Origin: an uncultured Bacteroidales bacterium
GTDB lineage: Bacteria; Bacteroidota; Bacteroidia; Bacteroidales; UBA932
Reading direction: 5' to 3'
Assembly: GCA_900318015.1 (NCBI GenBank)
Contig: ONJB01000014.1
Location: 1 to 39,323, forward strand
DNA: 39,323 nt
Part shown: positions 39,243-39,323 of the stretch, piece by piece
How the letters are laid out: the number at the start of each line of letters is the position of its first letter
Numbering within the stretch: the first letter of the stretch is position 1
Translations under genes and position numbers: made by a program
The notes under the pieces: model-generated
Told to the model about the DNA's origin: nothing
What the model saw: only the letters and a program-made list of their open reading frames with translations
Database searches by the model: none

Positions 39243-39323
39243 TTGCCGAAAGATATAAACAAAGGTAATAAAAAGAATGGAAAAAGAAGTCGTGTACAAT
39301 CGAGTTGTCGACTATTCCGCCAC
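39225..39323. repeat. 99-bp terminal redundancy, copy 2
   Basis: Exact copy of bases 1-99. It contains a second, truncated copy of the start of the first early gene (ATG at 39277). Joining the two copies gives a 39,224-bp circle. Confidence 0.95.

Overview
The window is a complete, circularly closed genome of a temperate siphovirus-like phage. The first 99 bases (1-99) recur exactly as the last 99 (39225-39323), so the unique unit is 39,224 bp. The host is most likely a member of the Bacteroidales. The early promoter has the Bacteroidetes form (TTTG, 19 bp, TAnnTTTG), start codons mostly lack strong Shine-Dalgarno sequences, the integrase resembles the IntDOT-like Bacteroides family, and attP carries the 3' part of a bacterial tRNA-Ser(GGA). 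The high GC content (about 60% by eye) suggests a GC-rich genus such as Alistipes, but that is only inference.

Layout. Minus-strand lysogeny module (36.8-39.2 kb): tyrosine integrase, attP with phased arm-type repeats, a small membrane protein and an XRE-type repressor. A divergent early promoter lies at the end of the unit and reads across the junction into the plus strand. Early region (0-9.8 kb): many small, mostly unknown proteins in ATGA-overlapping operons, an SSB-like OB-fold protein, a replication initiator with an iteron array inside its own coding sequence (probable origin, about 3.9 kb), zinc-ribbon proteins and a short sliding-clamp-like protein. Packaging and head (9.8-17.4 kb): HNH nuclease, a dyad-rich gap that is a candidate cos/packaging site, a PLD-like nuclease, small and large terminase, portal, prohead protease, HK97-type capsid and connectors. 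Tail (17.1-31.5 kb): neck protein, terminator, tube, a tail-assembly chaperone pair joined by a -1 frameshift on nine A's, tape measure, baseplate or distal-tail proteins and several fibres.

The main find is a diversity-generating retroelement (DGR) at 31.5-34.7 kb. It has a target protein with a C-terminal variable repeat (VR), a hairpin, an Avd-like accessory protein, a template repeat (TR) and a reverse transcriptase. The 120-nt TR and VR align without gaps and differ at 15 positions. All 15 are adenines in the TR; all 85 non-adenine positions are identical. The target lies directly after the tail-fibre genes, so the phage probably diversifies a receptor-binding tip. Lysis genes follow (35.2-36.6 kb): a carbohydrate-binding protein, a membrane/coil protein, an amidase endolysin and a spanin-like protein, closed by a strong terminator. 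On integration at the tRNA gene, integrase and repressor would end up at opposite ends of the prophage.
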